Positions 7,310-8,693 of a stretch of 8,693 bases of DNA are shown here, piece after piece. The notes beneath the pieces are model-generated. The model saw only the letters and a list, made by a program, of their open reading frames with translations. It did not search any database and had not been told where the DNA came from. The DNA is from Dehalococcoidales bacterium (GTDB taxonomy: Bacteria > Chloroflexota > Dehalococcoidia > E44-bin15), in assembly GCA_012974295.1 (NCBI GenBank), contig JAAXQM010000089.1, forward strand, positions 1 to 8,693, in the 5' to 3' direction. How positions within the stretch are numbered: the stretch's first letter is position 1; every line of letters begins with the position of its first letter. The position numbers and the translations under genes were made by a program.

Positions 7310-7706
7310 TAAGCGTGGTGCATTAAGCCAGCTTACCTATCTGGCGTTTGGAGCCATAGGTGCTCCGATATTTGCAGGATGGCACGGAGGACCGGCTGTG
7401 CTTGCGGGTCCCACCGGTGGCTACCTTGTAGGATTTGTGGCGGCCGCCTTCGTGATAGGCTTGCTCGCTGAGCGGGGATGGGACCGCCGAATCTGGAGCA
7501 TGGCCATAGCGATGCTCATTGGTAACGTTGTGATATACGCCTTCGGTCTGTCATGGCTGGCTTACTGGCTTAGTCGTTTCGCTCCGGAAAGCTCGGTGTT
7601 CAATATTGGACTCTATCCATTCATACCGGGGGATATGCTCAAGATCGCTTTAGCGGCAGTGGCATTACCTTCCGGGTGGGCCTTAATAAACAGGTTTGGA
7701 AGGTAG
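7131..7706 (+). CDS. bioY: Biotin transporter BioY (ECF S component), intact frame after the duplication
   Basis: A 191-residue hydrophobic protein with about five to six membrane helices. BioY is the membrane S component that binds biotin and works with the shared EcfAA'T energizing module, or alone in some species. Family hallmarks are PVPITGQTFAVLLAGALLG (41-59), GAIGAPIFAG (74-83), GPTGGYLVGF (93-102) and GLYPFIPGDMLKIALAA (160-176). No ATPase or EcfT gene is in the window. GTG 7131 is the first start codon in this frame, but it lies in the first repeat copy, has only TAGG upstream, and adds nine unrelated residues (MLSPRSVPL). GTG 7167 is an alternative. The gene's natural start is almost certainly ATG 7046, now out of frame. 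Whether useful protein is made depends on the duplication being real and on weak re-initiation. Confidence 0.88.
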   Translation: MLSPRSVPLFPRVTLVRDLLLILGFGAVTALSAQIAFYIGPVPITGQTFAVLLAGALLGSKRGALSQLTYLAFGAIGAPIFAGWHGGPAVLAGPTGGYLVGFVAAAFVIGLLAERGWDRRIWSMAIAMLIGNVVIYAFGLSWLAYWLSRFAPESSVFNIGLYPFIPGDMLKIALAAVALPSGWALINRFGR

Positions 7707-7729
7707 TTGAGCCCACCATAAGTTTGTCT

Positions 7730-7754
7730 ATTGAGGGGGTATAGCCCCCTCAAT
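7730..7754 (+). terminator. Stem-loop after bioY, possible terminator
   Basis: ATTGAGGGGG (7730-7739) pairs perfectly with CCCCCTCAAT (7745-7754) around a five-base loop, 24 bases after the bioY stop. No T-run follows (CTTCACGGG instead), so intrinsic termination would be weak. It may instead stabilise the mRNA 3' end or be a repeat fragment, as G/C-run hairpins recur at the right edge. Confidence 0.5.
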
Positions 7755-7821
7755 CTTCACGGGTAGGTTGGCGACTTAAACTAATAGTTTGTTAAGGAAG
7801 GCGACGCATCTTCACCGGTAG
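7753..7821 (+). repeat. Short imperfect direct repeats with a central palindrome
   Basis: ATCTTCACGGGTAG (7753-7766) recurs as ATCTTCACCGGTAG (7808-7821) with one mismatch, and GGCGAC occurs at 7770-7775 and 7800-7805. Between them lies AAACTA-A-TAGTTT (7778-7790), a perfect 6-bp inverted repeat. The block precedes the hydrolase gene. It could be regulatory or the remains of a small element; no promoter was recognised. Confidence 0.4.
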
Positions 7822-7878
7822 CATGTGGTGTGTACGCTATGTTAATATCGGTGGGTAACGGGTGCAAACTCAGAGGGG

Positions 7879-8529
7879 GTGAGTAAAATCGAAATAACCT
7901 GGCTGGGTCATTCTTGTTTCAGGATTAAGGGGAAGGAGGCCACCGTGCTTACCGATCCCTATGATGAGAGCATTGGCTACTCCCTGGGAGAGCCCAAGGC
8001 CAATATCGTCACCTCCAGTCATCCCCATCCGGGGCATGGCTTCACCTCAGGTGTTGGTGGTGAGCCGAGGATTGTCCATGGCCCCGGTGAATATGAAATC
8101 GCGGGTATTTTTATCAACGGGATCGCCACCTTCCACGATTCAACCAAGGGGAGCGAACGGGGGAAGAACACTGTCTATCTCATCGAGATGGATGATATGA
8201 GGCTATGCCATCTCGGTGATCTGGGGCATACCCTTACAGCGGAGCAAGCGGAGGACATAGACGGCGTAGATGTGATGTTGGTGCCTGTTGGCGGGTTATC
8301 CACCATTGATGCGGCTACCGCAGTTGAGACAGTAAGGCTTCTTCAGCCCAGGATAGTCATACCCATGCATTTCCAAACCGAGGTGCTGCGTATCCAGCTA
8401 GCACCCGTGGACCGCTTCCTCAGGGAAATGGGGATAAAGGCAGGGTTATCACCACAGCCCAAGTTTTCCATAACCAAGGCAGGCTTATCCGAAGAGACCC
8501 AGGTTGTGGTTTTAGATTACCAGGGTTAG
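7879..8529 (+). CDS. Metallo-beta-lactamase-fold hydrolase of the COG2220 (UlaG/YtkL-like) type
   Basis: A 216-residue soluble protein without a signal peptide. ITWLGHSCFRIKG (5-17) and the TDPY segment (25-28) mark the COG2220 branch of the fold. Later elements also fit: GPGEYEIAG (68-76), LCHLGDLGHTL (109-119), VDVMLVPVGG (130-139) and IPMHF (161-165). The first metal motif, normally HxHxDH, reads HPHPGH (48-53), so the Asp that usually ligates the second metal is Gly. The later His/Asp ligand candidates H111, D114 and H164 remain. Substrate is unknown; relatives include lactonases and many uncharacterised proteins. The start is GTG 7879: no other start codon exists between it and the in-frame TAA at 7843. 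The purine run AGAGGGG touches the start codon, so the ribosome binding site is unusually close. Confidence 0.85.
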   Translation: MSKIEITWLGHSCFRIKGKEATVLTDPYDESIGYSLGEPKANIVTSSHPHPGHGFTSGVGGEPRIVHGPGEYEIAGIFINGIATFHDSTKGSERGKNTVYLIEMDDMRLCHLGDLGHTLTAEQAEDIDGVDVMLVPVGGLSTIDAATAVETVRLLQPRIVIPMHFQTEVLRIQLAPVDRFLREMGIKAGLSPQPKFSITKAGLSEETQVVVLDYQG

Positions 8530-8693
8530 AGAGCCTGTTGCACAAAGCAAAGACTTGATTAAATTCCCTCCATTAGGCTGCTAGAGACTGCTGAAATACT
8601 TTCAATCAACCCCCTATATCCCCCAATCTTGGGGGATTATTTAAAGCTGGGGGACACCCCCAGACCCCCGGCAGGAAGTATCCTGCACCTCTT
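8530..8693. repeat. Cluster of three hairpins, probable intergenic repeat element
   Basis: No gene is seen here. Three perfect inverted repeats lie in a row: ATCCCCCAA/TTGGGGGAT (8618-8637, two-base centre), CTGGGGG/CCCCCAG (8647-8663, three-base loop) and GCAGGA/TCCTGC (8671-8686, four-base loop). A further CCCCC at 8665-8669 could compete for pairing. The density of short G/C-run palindromes resembles REP- or MITE-like dispersed repeats. The element probably continues past the right edge. Confidence 0.6.

Noticed and set aside
7046..7706. Programmed frameshifting as a way to express full-length BioY
   Set aside because: The frame break coincides exactly with a tandem duplication, and no slippery heptamer with a downstream structure is evident; mutation or artefact is simpler.
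8530..8693. CRISPR array or attachment site at the right edge
   Set aside because: The palindromes differ from each other and there is no regular direct repeat-spacer pattern, tRNA gene or integrase.

Overview
The window holds ordinary chromosomal housekeeping genes from a bacterium of roughly 50% GC. One gene is damaged or duplicated in an unusual way. The chaperone gene order, the DnaK C-terminus ending GEFREV, the COG2220-type hydrolase beginning ITWLGHSCFRIKG, and the G/C-run palindromes at the right edge together suggest Chloroflexota, perhaps Dehalococcoidia. That placement is from memory of such proteins, not from a search, and is held with modest confidence.

Layout. (1) Bases 1-1740, minus strand: a ClC-family chloride channel/antiporter with a C-terminal CBS pair, running off the left edge. 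(2) Bases 1741-2250: a divergent intergenic region with a sigma-70-like promoter and a perfect CIRCE operator just before hrcA, plus a decayed CIRCE-like sequence about 200 bp upstream. (3) Bases 2251-5800: the heat-shock operon hrcA-grpE-dnaK, closed by a strong intrinsic terminator; dnaJ is not the next gene. (4) Bases 5899-6947: fabH (beta-ketoacyl-ACP synthase III) with a very good own promoter and a TTG start. (5) Bases 6974-7706: bioY, the biotin-binding component of an ECF transporter. Its 5' end carries an exact 76-bp tandem duplication that shifts the frame, leaving a well-initiated but truncated first frame and an otherwise intact BioY frame with no good ribosome binding site. (6) Bases 7707-7878: a stem-loop and short repeats. 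(7) Bases 7879-8529: a metallo-beta-lactamase-fold hydrolase of the COG2220 type with an altered metal motif. (8) Bases 8530-8693: a cluster of three hairpins, probably a dispersed intergenic repeat element.

How the parts work together. HrcA represses its own operon through CIRCE. GrpE is the nucleotide exchange factor for DnaK, and grpE and dnaK are translationally overlapped. FabH starts fatty acid elongation from malonyl-ACP, whose precursor malonyl-CoA is made by biotin-dependent acetyl-CoA carboxylase, so a biotin importer next door is metabolically sensible. I found no clear new biological system. The most notable items are the frameshifting bioY duplication, the second CIRCE-like sequence, and catalytic-residue changes in the hydrolase and the ClC protein.
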